64,000 bases of DNA from Polaribacter reichenbachii. GTDB taxonomy: Bacteria; Bacteroidota; Bacteroidia; Flavobacteriales; Flavobacteriaceae. Location of the stretch: NCBI RefSeq assembly GCF_001975665.1, contig NZ_CP019419.1, positions 4,061,015 through 4,125,014 of the forward strand, written 5' to 3'. This document shows positions 44,893-54,011 of this stretch, piece by piece. Position numbers and translations under genes: made by a program. Each line of letters starts with the position of its first letter. The stretch's first letter is position 1. A model generated the notes under the pieces. It was not told the DNA's origin. It saw only the letters and a program-made list of their open reading frames with translations, and ran no database searches.

Positions 44893-46218
44893 ATGAAAAA
44901 AATTACATTCTTATTTATTTTATTTACTGCAATAATTACTGCACAAACCGATCAAAAAATTTATGATATTATAGATGCAGTTTCTGCGGATAGAATTAAA
45001 GCTGATGTAAAAAAATTGGCCGATTTTGGTACAAGAAATACTTTTTCTGATACCATTTCTGAAACTCGAGGAATTGGAGCAGCAAGAAGATGGATAAAAT
45101 CTGAATTCGAAAGCATTTCTACAAATTGCGATAATTGCTTAAATGTATTTTATCAAAAAGATTTTGTAACCAAAGAAGGTAACAGAAGAGTGCCTCATGA
45201 TGCCTATGTAGTTAATGTTGTAGCGATACAAAAAGGCACAAAATATCCAAACAGATATGTAATTATGAGTGGAGATATAGACTCACGTGCAAGTAACACA
45301 ATGGATTTTACTACAGATGCTCCAGGTGCTAATGATAATGCCTCAGGAATGGCAGGAACTATAGAAGCAGCAAGAGTTTTAAGCAAATACAAATTTGAAA
45401 GTAGCATTATTTATGTTGGTCTTTCTGGTGAAGAACAAGGGCTTTTTGGTGGTGCTGGTTTGGCAAAATATGCCAAAGAAAAAGAATGGGAAATTATCGG
45501 AATTTTAAATAACGATATGATTGGTAATATTACTGGTGTAGATGGTGTTACAGATAATAGAGCTTTTAGAATTTTTTCTGAACCTGTACCAGCTAATGAA
45601 ACTGAAAGAGCAAGAAAAATGCGTAGATTTTATGGTGGTGAAGTTGATGGAATTTCGCGTCAATTGGCAAGATATATTCATAAAAATGTAAAGACTTATA
45701 TGCCAGAAATGAATCCGATGATGATTTATAGATTAGACAGATTTGGTAGAGGAGGCCATCACAGACCTTTTAATGATTTAGGTTTTGCAGGCATTAGAAT
45801 TATGGAAGCTCATGAAAACTATACGCAACAACATCAAGACATTAGAACCGAAAACGGAATTAATTATGGCGATACTTTTGAACACGTAAATTTTCCTTAT
45901 GCTAAAAAATTAACTGCTGTAAATGCAATTAATTTAGCTTCTTTAGCTTGGGCTCCAGAAGCACCAAAAGAAGTAGCAATTGGTGGAATTGTACAACCAT
46001 CAGTAAAGCTAAAATGGACAAAAGTTGATGGAGCAAAAGGCTATAAAATTTATTGGAGAGATACTACTTCTCCTACTTGGGACCATTCTAGATATGTAGA
46101 AACTACAGAATTTACTTTAGAAGGAATTGTTATTGATAATTTCTTTTTTGGTGTAGCTGCTGTTGGTGAAAATGGACACGAAAGTGTCGTTGTTTTTCCA
46201 AATAAAATTTGGAGATAA
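44893..46218 (+). CDS. Exported M28-family zinc peptidase with C-terminal FN3-like domain
   Basis: A 441-residue protein with a signal peptide (MKKITFLFILFTAIITAQ). The M28 aminopeptidase core has an Asp bridging ligand in PGANDNASGMAG, the catalytic Glu pair in VGLSGEEQGLFG, and an Asp ligand in LNNDMIGN. A late His is probably in GFAGIRIMEAHENY. The final 85 residues look like a fibronectin type III module (PSVKLKWTKVDGAKGYKIYW). It would trim amino acids from peptides in the periplasm or outside. No T9SS sorting domain. In a unit with the preceding membrane protein. Confidence 0.9.
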   Translation: MKKITFLFILFTAIITAQTDQKIYDIIDAVSADRIKADVKKLADFGTRNTFSDTISETRGIGAARRWIKSEFESISTNCDNCLNVFYQKDFVTKEGNRRVPHDAYVVNVVAIQKGTKYPNRYVIMSGDIDSRASNTMDFTTDAPGANDNASGMAGTIEAARVLSKYKFESSIIYVGLSGEEQGLFGGAGLAKYAKEKEWEIIGILNNDMIGNITGVDGVTDNRAFRIFSEPVPANETERARKMRRFYGGEVDGISRQLARYIHKNVKTYMPEMNPMMIYRLDRFGRGGHHRPFNDLGFAGIRIMEAHENYTQQHQDIRTENGINYGDTFEHVNFPYAKKLTAVNAINLASLAWAPEAPKEVAIGGIVQPSVKLKWTKVDGAKGYKIYWRDTTSPTWDHSRYVETTEFTLEGIVIDNFFFGVAAVGENGHESVVVFPNKIWR

Positions 46219-46235
46219 AAACCTATTATTAATAT

Positions 46236-46285
46236 AATAATTGCCTTTAAGCACCTAAAATAAAAAGGTTTTAAAGGCAATTATT
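46236..46285. terminator. Long perfect hairpin between convergent genes
   Basis: AATAATTGCCTTTAA (46236-46250) pairs perfectly with TTAAAGGCAATTATT (46271-46285), a 15-bp stem with a 20-nt loop. The flanks are AT-rich but without a clean T-run. It is likely a bidirectional terminator for the peptidase and glycosyltransferase genes. Confidence 0.65.
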
Positions 46286-46363
46286 TTATAAACAAAAGAA
46301 AAAATAGAACAAAATATATAATCACTTTTGCTAAATATCTTACTTGCTTTTTTCGTTTGTGTT

Positions 46364-47638
46364 TTAATAAATATTAGTTTCTGATGTTCTTTGATTTATA
46401 GAACTTGCAAAAATTGCCAACATTCGTTTTGCAATCCCTGTCCAACCAAAATTTCTACGTGCAAAACGTGCGCCTTCTACAGACATTTCGTTTCTTAAAT
46501 CTGGATATAAAAGAGGCATTGCCATCATTGCTCCAAACTCTAAAGGTCTATGAGGGTCTGCAAACAAAGCCTGATTTCCGAAATCTATCAAATCGCATAA
46601 GCCCCCATGAACAGTAACTACACTTGGTGTACCACAAGCCATTGCTTCTATAGCAACCATACCAAAAGGCTCATATCTAGAAGGCATAGCAAAAATACTT
46701 GCAGATCTGTAGACATTAGCTAAATCATCATCTTCTATATAACTTTTCCATTTTATTTTATCCATAACACCAATTTCTGATGCTACCTTTTTTAGCTCAT
46801 TGATACCTTCTATATCTTGTTTAGAATCTCCACCAATGGCAGCCACTAATCTTGCTTCTGGGCACAATTCAAAAACCGTTGGTAAAGCATTTATCAATAA
46901 ATCATACCCTTTGTTATGTGCCATTCTTCCTAGTGCTAAAATATCAGTAGGATTAATATCATACTTTAATCTTATCTTATCATTTTCTTTTGATGGAACA
47001 GGAAAAAATCGATTTTCATCAATTCCTGGAGGAATCATACTGCAATTTCTTGCTAATACATCATATTGCTGAATTAACAAATCTACTTGAGGTAAAGTTG
47101 TAGCAATTACAAAATTACACATCTGATAAACAAAATATTCTTTTCGAATACGTTCTTTAAAGCGATAGGTTTTTTCCATTTCTACTTCGTCCATATCACT
47201 ACCCATAGTATGTTGTTTCCACCAACCTAAAGAATGAGGTGTATGCACATGACAAATACCTAATTCTTCTGCTATTTTTTGACCTGCCCAACCAGCATCC
47301 CAATAATGAGAATAAACAACGTCGTATTTTTTATTTTCTTTTTTTATTGCAGCTAAAGTATTAGTAACAAACTTTTTTAAATGATCATGCATGTCTTCTT
47401 TTCGGATGAATTTTTTACCACCAAAAGGAATTCTCCATACTTTAAAGTTTTCATTTACATCATCATATTCTGGCTGATCTTCAAATTGTCTTGTAACTAA
47501 ATCTACAGTTTTACCAAGTCTACTAAAACGTTCTGCTAATTCTAAAACATATACTACTTGTCCTCCTGTATCTGGTTTTCCTAATTCTGCATGCGCCCCT
47601 ACATATCCATGTAAAGAAATCATTAATATCGATTTCAT
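46364..47638 (-). CDS. GT4 glycosyltransferase, sucrose-phosphate-synthase-like
   Basis: A 424-residue cytosolic glycosyltransferase. The N-terminus ISLHGYVGAHAELGKPDTGGQ matches the donor/acceptor region of sucrose synthase and sucrose-phosphate synthase, and HVHTPHSLGWWKQ is also characteristic. The C-terminal half has the GT4 signatures LALGRMAHNKGYDLLI and SRYEPFGMVAIEAMACGTPSVVT with the catalytic EX7E. It would transfer glucose from a nucleotide sugar, plausibly to fructose 6-phosphate. It lies 24 bp downstream of a gene whose N-terminal domain looks like the matching sucrose-phosphatase. Other disaccharide products are possible. Confidence 0.82.
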   Translation of the reverse strand: MKSILMISLHGYVGAHAELGKPDTGGQVVYVLELAERFSRLGKTVDLVTRQFEDQPEYDDVNENFKVWRIPFGGKKFIRKEDMHDHLKKFVTNTLAAIKKENKKYDVVYSHYWDAGWAGQKIAEELGICHVHTPHSLGWWKQHTMGSDMDEVEMEKTYRFKERIRKEYFVYQMCNFVIATTLPQVDLLIQQYDVLARNCSMIPPGIDENRFFPVPSKENDKIRLKYDINPTDILALGRMAHNKGYDLLINALPTVFELCPEARLVAAIGGDSKQDIEGINELKKVASEIGVMDKIKWKSYIEDDDLANVYRSASIFAMPSRYEPFGMVAIEAMACGTPSVVTVHGGLCDLIDFGNQALFADPHRPLEFGAMMAMPLLYPDLRNEMSVEGARFARRNFGWTGIAKRMLAIFASSINQRTSETNIY

Positions 47639-47662
47639 CTTTCTATTTTTAAGTTCTACTAT

Positions 47663-49762
47663 TTAGTTTTTAGTGTTATTTTTATTTAATTTTAAATCAT
47701 GATAAGCAGAAATATATTGAGCTGCAGACCAAGCTTGGTAGGCTTTACCCATTGGTTTACCTGTTACACCATGTGCCCATTCTGTAAATTCCCATTCATG
47801 ATTAATACCTTCTTTATTAATTAAAGCTAGTTTGTGTAACTCTGCAATTGCAACATCTCTAAAGCCTAATTTGTTTACGAATTTTACCCAAAACCCACCA
47901 ACAAAAGGCCAAATACCTCCATTGTGATAATGATTAGGTAAGTTAAGTAGGTTTACAGTGTAATAAGGTCTCCAATCTGGGTCTCCAGGACTTACAACAG
48001 GATACACGTTTGCTACAGGAAATGGATCATTTACACCAACACCTAACATAAATTTAAAAGTTTGATGCGCTTTTTCTGCATCTATTGTACCGTGTAAAAA
48101 AGCTAGAATGTTTCCAAGAGTATCACATCTCCAAGAAAAATCGAAAGGCGTGGTTTGTGCAATTAAATAAGAAGTGTCTCCTAAAGTAAATTGCTTTTCT
48201 GCAAAAGAAACTGAGGTAAATAGTTGCTGTTGTGTAGATGGCCAAAAATTAGTAACAATCTCTTTTTTAATTACTTGAGACCATCTAATATATTCACCTG
48301 CTTCTTCATGGTTACCTAACATTTCTAACATTCTACCAAAACAAACATTAGATCTGTACCATAAAATTTCATCGTATAAAATATTATAGCTTCTACCAAA
48401 TAAATCTGTCCAATCTCCAGCTTCAGGAATTTCTAAAAGTGCATCATTATTACTATCATGGGCACCCAACCAACGCATTGTTTCTTTAATATCACCTATA
48501 TATTTTCTTAAAAAGTCGATATCTTTAGTAACATTTACATATTCATAAAAAGCGATAACTACCCAAATTCCGCTATCAATAGAACAAATACCTCCTACAC
48601 CTGAATAATCTGGAGTATTGTCTTTTATTCTTACGTTTGATGGAATTTGACCATTTCTAGAAATGTGTTCTAAAAGTGTTAGTAATGTTTGTCTTTGGCA
48701 ATCATGAATTTCTTTATCATGAATTAAAGATAATGAGCCAATTACAGTAATTGCACCATCTCTTGCCCAAACACTGTAATAATTTTCATCTGTACCATGT
48801 GCTACATTATCTTTTATAGAACAAGCAGAAAATCCAAGTGGCGTTATATTTTTCTTTAAAGCCTCGACCGCTTTTACATAACCTTCTTGAATTAATGCCA
48901 ATTGCTCATCACCATCCTCAGAGGCTATATTATCTAATTCTTTTTGAATGTAGAAATCATCTGAATGATCTATATAAGTTTCTTTAATAGCCTCTTCTGG
49001 TAAAATCTTATAATAAATTAAACCTTCTATAATTCCGTTACCTTTTTCTTTTTCTGTGTGATAAACTTTTTTGTGTTTTGTGTAGTTATACAACTCTTCG
49101 TGCGCATTAGAAACTACAATACCATATACATTTTTTAAATCGAACATTGCAGAATCATTACCACTATCTCCAGCTACTAAAACTTGATTGGTTTTTATTT
49201 TTAATCTTCTTAATAACCATTCTAGTGCATTTCCTTTATTTGCCCATTTAGGTAATATATCTAAAAATTTATTGCCAGAATAAACTACATTTACATCCAT
49301 ATCTGCATCCCAAAATCTTTGAGAAACACTTTCAATTAATTCATCGCCTGCATTATGAAAAAAGTAGCTTCTTTTATAGCTATGTTGAAATTTACTAGGC
49401 TGCTCACTAATAGGATGATCTAGACTGTACATAATACTTTCTACAGATTCTAGATTCCAGCCATCATCTAAAATATCGTTAAATTCTTTTACTAATGCCC
49501 CTTTTTTGTAATCGTAAATATGTGTACCAACACCCGAAATTATATAATCTGGTTTAGGCAAAACACCTTTATCAATTAAACCTAAAACATCATCTATTAA
49601 CCTACCTGTGTTATACGTTAGAATTACGTCTAAATCACTCGCATACTTTATCCAAGTTTTTGTAAAATTACTTTTAAATGTATGGAAATCGATAAGGGTA
49701 TTATCGATATCAAAAGATAATAATTTAATATTGTTTTTTAAATTTGAGCTGTTCTCTATCAT
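47663..49762 (-). CDS. HAD-IIB sucrose-phosphatase-like domain fused to invertase/glucosidase-like domain
   Basis: A 699-residue fusion. Residues 1-250 are a HAD-IIB phosphatase: motif I DIDNT (18-22), motif II TYNTGR, motif III lysine in NKG (175-177) and motif IV GDSGND (198-203), as in sucrose-6-phosphate phosphatase. Residues about 290-690 form a likely (alpha/alpha)6 glycosidase domain (YYSVWARDGAITVIG; EAGDWTDLFGR; FSWRCDTLGNILAFL; HNGGIWPFVGGFW), closest in flavour to GH100 invertase or GDE-type glucosidases. Upstream in the same unit as the glycosyltransferase. The two activities would dephosphorylate and then cleave or remodel the sugar; substrate assignment is inferred. Confidence 0.8.
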   Translation of the reverse strand: MIENSSNLKNNIKLLSFDIDNTLIDFHTFKSNFTKTWIKYASDLDVILTYNTGRLIDDVLGLIDKGVLPKPDYIISGVGTHIYDYKKGALVKEFNDILDDGWNLESVESIMYSLDHPISEQPSKFQHSYKRSYFFHNAGDELIESVSQRFWDADMDVNVVYSGNKFLDILPKWANKGNALEWLLRRLKIKTNQVLVAGDSGNDSAMFDLKNVYGIVVSNAHEELYNYTKHKKVYHTEKEKGNGIIEGLIYYKILPEEAIKETYIDHSDDFYIQKELDNIASEDGDEQLALIQEGYVKAVEALKKNITPLGFSACSIKDNVAHGTDENYYSVWARDGAITVIGSLSLIHDKEIHDCQRQTLLTLLEHISRNGQIPSNVRIKDNTPDYSGVGGICSIDSGIWVVIAFYEYVNVTKDIDFLRKYIGDIKETMRWLGAHDSNNDALLEIPEAGDWTDLFGRSYNILYDEILWYRSNVCFGRMLEMLGNHEEAGEYIRWSQVIKKEIVTNFWPSTQQQLFTSVSFAEKQFTLGDTSYLIAQTTPFDFSWRCDTLGNILAFLHGTIDAEKAHQTFKFMLGVGVNDPFPVANVYPVVSPGDPDWRPYYTVNLLNLPNHYHNGGIWPFVGGFWVKFVNKLGFRDVAIAELHKLALINKEGINHEWEFTEWAHGVTGKPMGKAYQAWSAAQYISAYHDLKLNKNNTKN

Positions 49763-50051
49763 AAAAATATTTTATAAAGTTTAAGTTCCAATATTCGTTA
49801 AATTAAAAAAAACAGAGACCAATTCCAAGTAGATGCCAGATTTTAGCTTTTTAGAATTCGATTTTTATGATTATGATAATTATAAGTATTAATTAATTTG
49901 ATTGCTGTATTTTAAAAAAACATCATTTTAAAATAGTACATAAAAATTTTACTCTAATTATTAAAGAAATTGCTGTTTTTGAATTGTTAAATAGCTGATT
50001 TAACTGGTTACTATTATAACCATTTTTTCTGTTTTATTGTATCTTTATAAG

Positions 50052-50627
50052 ATGGTAGAAAAACCTGAACTTTATTTTAAAAATGACATAGAATGGAGAA
50101 ACTGGCTTTCTAAAAATTATTCGACTTCTACAGGAGTGTATTTAATTTTTTACAAAGTAGAAAATTTAGAAGAATCCATGAGATGGGAAGAAGCTGTAAA
50201 AGTAGCTCTGTGCTTTGGTTGGATAGATTCTACAGTAAAAAGTTTAGGTAATGGAAAACGAAAGCAATATTTTTGTCCAAGAAATACTAAAAGTATTTGG
50301 AGTGCTTTAAACAAGAAATACATTAAAGAACTTGCTGAAAATAATTTAATGCACAAAAGCGGTTTAGAAATTATTAAAATTGGTAAAAAAAATGGCTCTT
50401 GGTCTGCTTTAGATAAAGTTGAAAAAGGTATAATTCCTGATGATTTACAAGCTGAATTCAATAAAAATAAAACTGCTTTTATCAATTTTAAAAACTTTGC
50501 ACCTAGTTATAGAAAGAACTATTTATATTGGATTCATCAAGCAAAAAGACCAGCTACAAGACAAAAAAGAATATCGGAAATTATTGCTTTTTGCGAGCAA
50601 AACATTAAATCTAGAGATGCTCGTTAA
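50052..50627 (+). CDS. YdeI/OmpD-associated family protein
   Basis: About 191 residues from the ATG at 50052 (MVEKPELYF); an earlier in-frame ATG at 50037 adds only MYLYK. Family blocks are EWRNWLSKNYSTSTGVYLIFYK, EEAVKVALCFGWIDSTVKSL, YFCPRNTKSIWSALNKKYI and a C-terminal YWIHQAKRPATRQKRISEII. These match the YdeI bacteriocin-protection/AmiK-like family, whose biochemical role is unclear. Cytosolic, no signal peptide. It is alone and convergent with the HmuY-like gene, with a hairpin between. Confidence 0.85.
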   Translation: MVEKPELYFKNDIEWRNWLSKNYSTSTGVYLIFYKVENLEESMRWEEAVKVALCFGWIDSTVKSLGNGKRKQYFCPRNTKSIWSALNKKYIKELAENNLMHKSGLEIIKIGKKNGSWSALDKVEKGIIPDDLQAEFNKNKTAFINFKNFAPSYRKNYLYWIHQAKRPATRQKRISEIIAFCEQNIKSRDAR

Positions 50628-50631
50628 ACTA

Positions 50632-50665
50632 GAAAGCTATCTAGAACAAATTCTAAATAGCTTTC
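50632..50665. terminator. Hairpin between convergent YdeI-like and HmuY-like genes
   Basis: GAAAGCTATCTAGAA (50632-50646) pairs with TTCTAAATAGCTTTC (50651-50665) with one mismatch and a CAAA loop. No T-run follows on the plus strand, so the termination mode is uncertain. Confidence 0.55.
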
Positions 50666-50693
50666 AGATAAAAAAAATAAACAAAAAGAAAAA

Positions 50694-51776
50694 TTATTGA
50701 AGTAAGCTGTATACAAATTCTGGATGACCACGTTCTCCATCAGCATTTGTTAATGCTAAAAACTTTAACTTGTAAAGATTACCATCTGTATCATTAACAA
50801 CATAAAAAACATTGTCTTTTAAAGAAGGTAAACTTCCTGGTCCACCACCATTTCTCCAACTACTTCCTATACTTCTTTGGTCTGTTGTAAAATTTGCTGT
50901 TGCAAGATCTGCCAAAGTAAAATCATCATAAGTAAAAGCATCTACATCTGTATCTATCATATATACTTGTGCGTCTGCTTTTGTGTTATTCGTAATAAAA
51001 TCAGAATATCCGTAAGAACCATAGCCTTCTATTTCGTTTGTAAAAACAGTAAAGTTTAAATCCCAGTTTTGTTTTACTGGCTCTACACTTGCTTCTGCAT
51101 CAGAATTAAAACTAAAAAAAGTAAAATTATAAGCCGAGTTTTTAGCAATAGTTACTTCGTTATAAGTTGTTGCATCTAAATCTGCATATTGTAAAACATA
51201 ATCAGATCCACTTTTTAGAATTCTAATTTTTTTCCATCCTCTAGAATCACCTGAAATAGCTACACTTCCTGTTTCTGGAATATCTGTACCAACTTCATAT
51301 CCTAAGTTTAGTAAATACACATTATTATTTGCATCATTATCAGAAATTTCTGCAATTGCTGTTTCTGTTATTGTACCATTTGGTGCATCTACATAAGCTG
51401 TGTTTGCTGCATCAAAAGTACCAACTGCAACTTTTGGTTGTAATTCTCGTACTTCTGCTGTTGTAGAATTTACTGCATTTATATCCGTAGAAGATAATTG
51501 AGCAACTGCCATATAAAGTGATCCATTTAATACTACTCTAAACTCTGAACCAGAGTAAAAACCAAGATCCCAAGAATCTCGTTTTATAGCTGTTGTTGTA
51601 CTTGTACTTAAGTCTACATAAACTTGGTTTGGTTGGTTTGGTCCACCAACTTCTGGTGCTATTGATGCTCCATCAATTACTACAACTATGGGTTCTGTTG
51701 GTGCATCATCATCATTACAGCTTGTAAAAGAAAATACTGCAATACATAAAATAAAAGTTAAGAATTTGTTTGTCAT
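50694..51776 (-). CDS. HmuY-like haem-binding lipoprotein
   Basis: A 360-residue lipoprotein: signal MTNKFLTFILCIAVFSFTSC with lipobox Cys at about 20, then an acidic linker. The body has the HmuY pattern of two similar halves, each with a DSWDLGF/QNWDLNF-type block (TAIKRDSWDLGFYSG; VEPVKQNWDLNFTVF). The final GHPEFVYSLLQ is also typical. In Porphyromonas HmuY takes haem and passes it to the receptor HmuR. Haem ligands cannot be assigned here. It follows the TonB receptor after 11 bp, so they form an operon that fits the HmuYR scheme in reversed order. Confidence 0.82.
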   Translation of the reverse strand: MTNKFLTFILCIAVFSFTSCNDDDAPTEPIVVVIDGASIAPEVGGPNQPNQVYVDLSTSTTTAIKRDSWDLGFYSGSEFRVVLNGSLYMAVAQLSSTDINAVNSTTAEVRELQPKVAVGTFDAANTAYVDAPNGTITETAIAEISDNDANNNVYLLNLGYEVGTDIPETGSVAISGDSRGWKKIRILKSGSDYVLQYADLDATTYNEVTIAKNSAYNFTFFSFNSDAEASVEPVKQNWDLNFTVFTNEIEGYGSYGYSDFITNNTKADAQVYMIDTDVDAFTYDDFTLADLATANFTTDQRSIGSSWRNGGGPGSLPSLKDNVFYVVNDTDGNLYKLKFLALTNADGERGHPEFVYSLLQ

Positions 51777-51787
51777 GATTATTTAAA

Positions 51788-53914
51788 TTAAAAATTAAGA
51801 TTATATAATAGTTTTAAGTAATAAGATTTGCCATAGCCAAGTAATAGTGCACTATTATCTGTAGAATGAATACCTTCTGAATTCGTGCCACTAACATTTA
51901 CGTTAACAACATCGAAAAGATTTCTACCTCCTAGAGTTACTTGGATTTTGTTTTTTAAAAATGATTTTTTTACTGAAGCATCTAACCAGTTATAAGCAGC
52001 TGTAGTAGATTTTGTAAAAATTGAATTACCATCTGTATCTACACTAGAAGACACATAATTTTGTTGTTTACCATTATGTTTTAGTAAAACTGTTAAGGCT
52101 GTTTGCCATTTTTTGATGTTGTAAGTTGCACTTGTATTTAATTGAAAAGAATACAAAAAATCATCTTCTACATTGGCTTCATTTTCAGATACTCTAGATA
52201 TTCCTTGTAAAGTAGCTCCTAAATTAAATGTCCACACATCTTTTTTAAAGCTGTTAGTAGTGGTAATACCCCAAAGTTTATAACTATCAATATTTATGTA
52301 TTGATATTGTAGAGGAATTGTATTAACAATAGCCAAATCAATTTTATCAGAAACATCTAAATAGCTAATTTTTAAACTATTTAGCACAGAAACATCATTT
52401 ATATAACTGTATTTTTTTAGGTTGATAAATGCTGTAAATCCGTTTTCTGGATTCAAATTTTCATTACCTCTAACATCATGGTTAGAGTCTACAAAATAAT
52501 AATAGAGTTCTTCAAAATTAGGTGTTCTGTAAGAAGTACCAATATTACCACGTAGTTCAAATCCATTTTTCATTAAGTAACGTGCACTTAAAGAACCTAA
52601 AACTTTCGATTTAAATAAGGAATTATATTCGTATCTAATTCCTGGTCTTAACGTAAATTTATCTGAAAATTTATATTCAGCAGAACCAAAAACAGCAAAA
52701 TTATTTTGTGACTGTTCCTTATCTTCTCCAGTAATTTCGCCAGAAGATTCTGTATCAAAACCAGTTATAAAACGAGTTTCATAACCCAATTGAAAATTAA
52801 ATTTATCACTTTTTACAAGGTTGTTAATATTACCTCTAGAAAAGAATACTTTACTAGATTGATAAGTTTCATCGGTTTCATTACTTCTTTCTTTACTTAA
52901 AATAAAGTAGTTAAACTCATTTAAATTTCTTTTTTGTTCTTGATAAGAAAGAGCAAAATTATAATTAGCTCCAGAATTTAATTGACCAATAAAATTTAAG
53001 TTATTTACAAATCTATTGGTTGTAAAAATTTTGTCTGTCGAGGAAGGATTACTCGTTTGTGAAGCAACATCTATATTAGCTCTTACAGCAGCATCGTAAT
53101 AATTAATTAACTCATTAAAATATTCGAACTTATAAAAAAACTGAAATTTTTCTTTACGATATTGTACAAAAGCGTTTGTGTTTACTTGTTCTTTTGGCAA
53201 CCAATCATAACCTCTTAAACCATCATTTTCGTAATAATTAGCACCTTGTCTGCCATTATAAAAACCAGCAAAATCATTTCTATTTATACCTAATCTTACT
53301 AACCAATTATCAGCAACTTGATTCGCTATATTTAAAGATTGTATATGCCTACCTTCATCAAACAATGCATATTCTTTACTAACAGTTTCTTCTTGTATAG
53401 CAGCTCTAATTTGCCAATCATTATCTATATTTTTTTTAGTGATAATGTTTATAACTCCAGAAACTGAATTAGCTCCATATTCTACACCCATTGCACCTTC
53501 AACAATTTCAATACGCTCTATATCATCTAAATTAATCTGGGTTAAATCGATGTTATTTCCTAAACCTGTATCACTTACTAAAGGAATGTTATCTACTAAA
53601 ATATTAAAGTATTGAGCATCTAAGCCAAAAAATGAAATGGTAGATTTCCCTGTTTGAGAACTTGGTATTATTGTTAAGTTTAAATTAAAATTTAATAAAT
53701 CTGCTAAACTATTTGCTGCCTGATTTTCTATTTGCTCTCTTTTTATAACAATTACATTATGTACAGATTTTTTAATAGACCTTGGATTATATTGGCCAGT
53801 AACCACAACCTCCTCTAGTTCAGTAATATTAGTAGAGTCTTTTTTTTGCTCTTGGCTAAATACAACCAAGTTTATCAATAAGAAAAAAAGTATATATTTG
53901 TTATTTAGAAACAT
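51788..53914 (-). CDS. TonB-dependent receptor (HmuR-like)
   Basis: About 708 residues from the ATG at 53914, which sets a signal peptide (YILFFLLINLVVFSQ). The upstream in-frame ATG at 53956 lies inside the promoter element and is rejected. The plug domain has ELEEVVVTGQYNPRSIKKSVHNV (TonB-box region) and EIVEGAMGVEYGANSVSGVINIIT. A barrel with PEARRGNxx-like region NIGTSYRTPNFEELYYYF and ending YYLKLLYNLNF follows. It imports a large ligand with TonB energy. Its pairing with the HmuY-like gene suggests haem. It is the first gene of the leftward pair. Confidence 0.87.
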   Translation of the reverse strand: MFLNNKYILFFLLINLVVFSQEQKKDSTNITELEEVVVTGQYNPRSIKKSVHNVIVIKREQIENQAANSLADLLNFNLNLTIIPSSQTGKSTISFFGLDAQYFNILVDNIPLVSDTGLGNNIDLTQINLDDIERIEIVEGAMGVEYGANSVSGVINIITKKNIDNDWQIRAAIQEETVSKEYALFDEGRHIQSLNIANQVADNWLVRLGINRNDFAGFYNGRQGANYYENDGLRGYDWLPKEQVNTNAFVQYRKEKFQFFYKFEYFNELINYYDAAVRANIDVASQTSNPSSTDKIFTTNRFVNNLNFIGQLNSGANYNFALSYQEQKRNLNEFNYFILSKERSNETDETYQSSKVFFSRGNINNLVKSDKFNFQLGYETRFITGFDTESSGEITGEDKEQSQNNFAVFGSAEYKFSDKFTLRPGIRYEYNSLFKSKVLGSLSARYLMKNGFELRGNIGTSYRTPNFEELYYYFVDSNHDVRGNENLNPENGFTAFINLKKYSYINDVSVLNSLKISYLDVSDKIDLAIVNTIPLQYQYINIDSYKLWGITTTNSFKKDVWTFNLGATLQGISRVSENEANVEDDFLYSFQLNTSATYNIKKWQTALTVLLKHNGKQQNYVSSSVDTDGNSIFTKSTTAAYNWLDASVKKSFLKNKIQVTLGGRNLFDVVNVNVSGTNSEGIHSTDNSALLLGYGKSYYLKLLYNLNF

Positions 53915-53923
53915 TCTTAATAA

Positions 53924-53986
53924 TTTTCGACAAATATATATCTTATTTTTAATCAATCTAAATAAATTTTATATTTTTGTCGAAAA
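53924..53986. promoter_or_regulatory. Mirror-image divergent promoter with 11-bp inverted repeat
   Basis: TTTTCGACAAA (53924-53934) and TTTGTCGAAAA (53976-53986) are perfect inverted copies 41 bp apart. Each covers part of a Bacteroidota -7 box: TATATTTG on the minus strand (plus 53931-53938) and TATTTTTG on the plus strand (53972-53979). The motif thus sits at the same place, over the -7 and transcription start, of both divergent promoters. This looks like a shared operator for a repressor or co-activator; which regulator is unknown. Confidence 0.65.
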
Positions 53987-54011
53987 TAAATATTATTTAA
54001 ATAAATCATAA

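Noticed and set aside
50694..53914. Reading the receptor/lipoprotein pair as a SusC/SusD polysaccharide pair
   Set aside because: The lipoprotein has the HmuY two-half layout and no SusD TPR helices, and the receptor lacks the long carboxypeptidase-like N-terminal extension of SusC.
53915..53956. Upstream start for the TonB receptor at 53956
   Set aside because: That codon lies within the divergent promoter, upstream of the -7 box for this gene, and hides the signal peptide.
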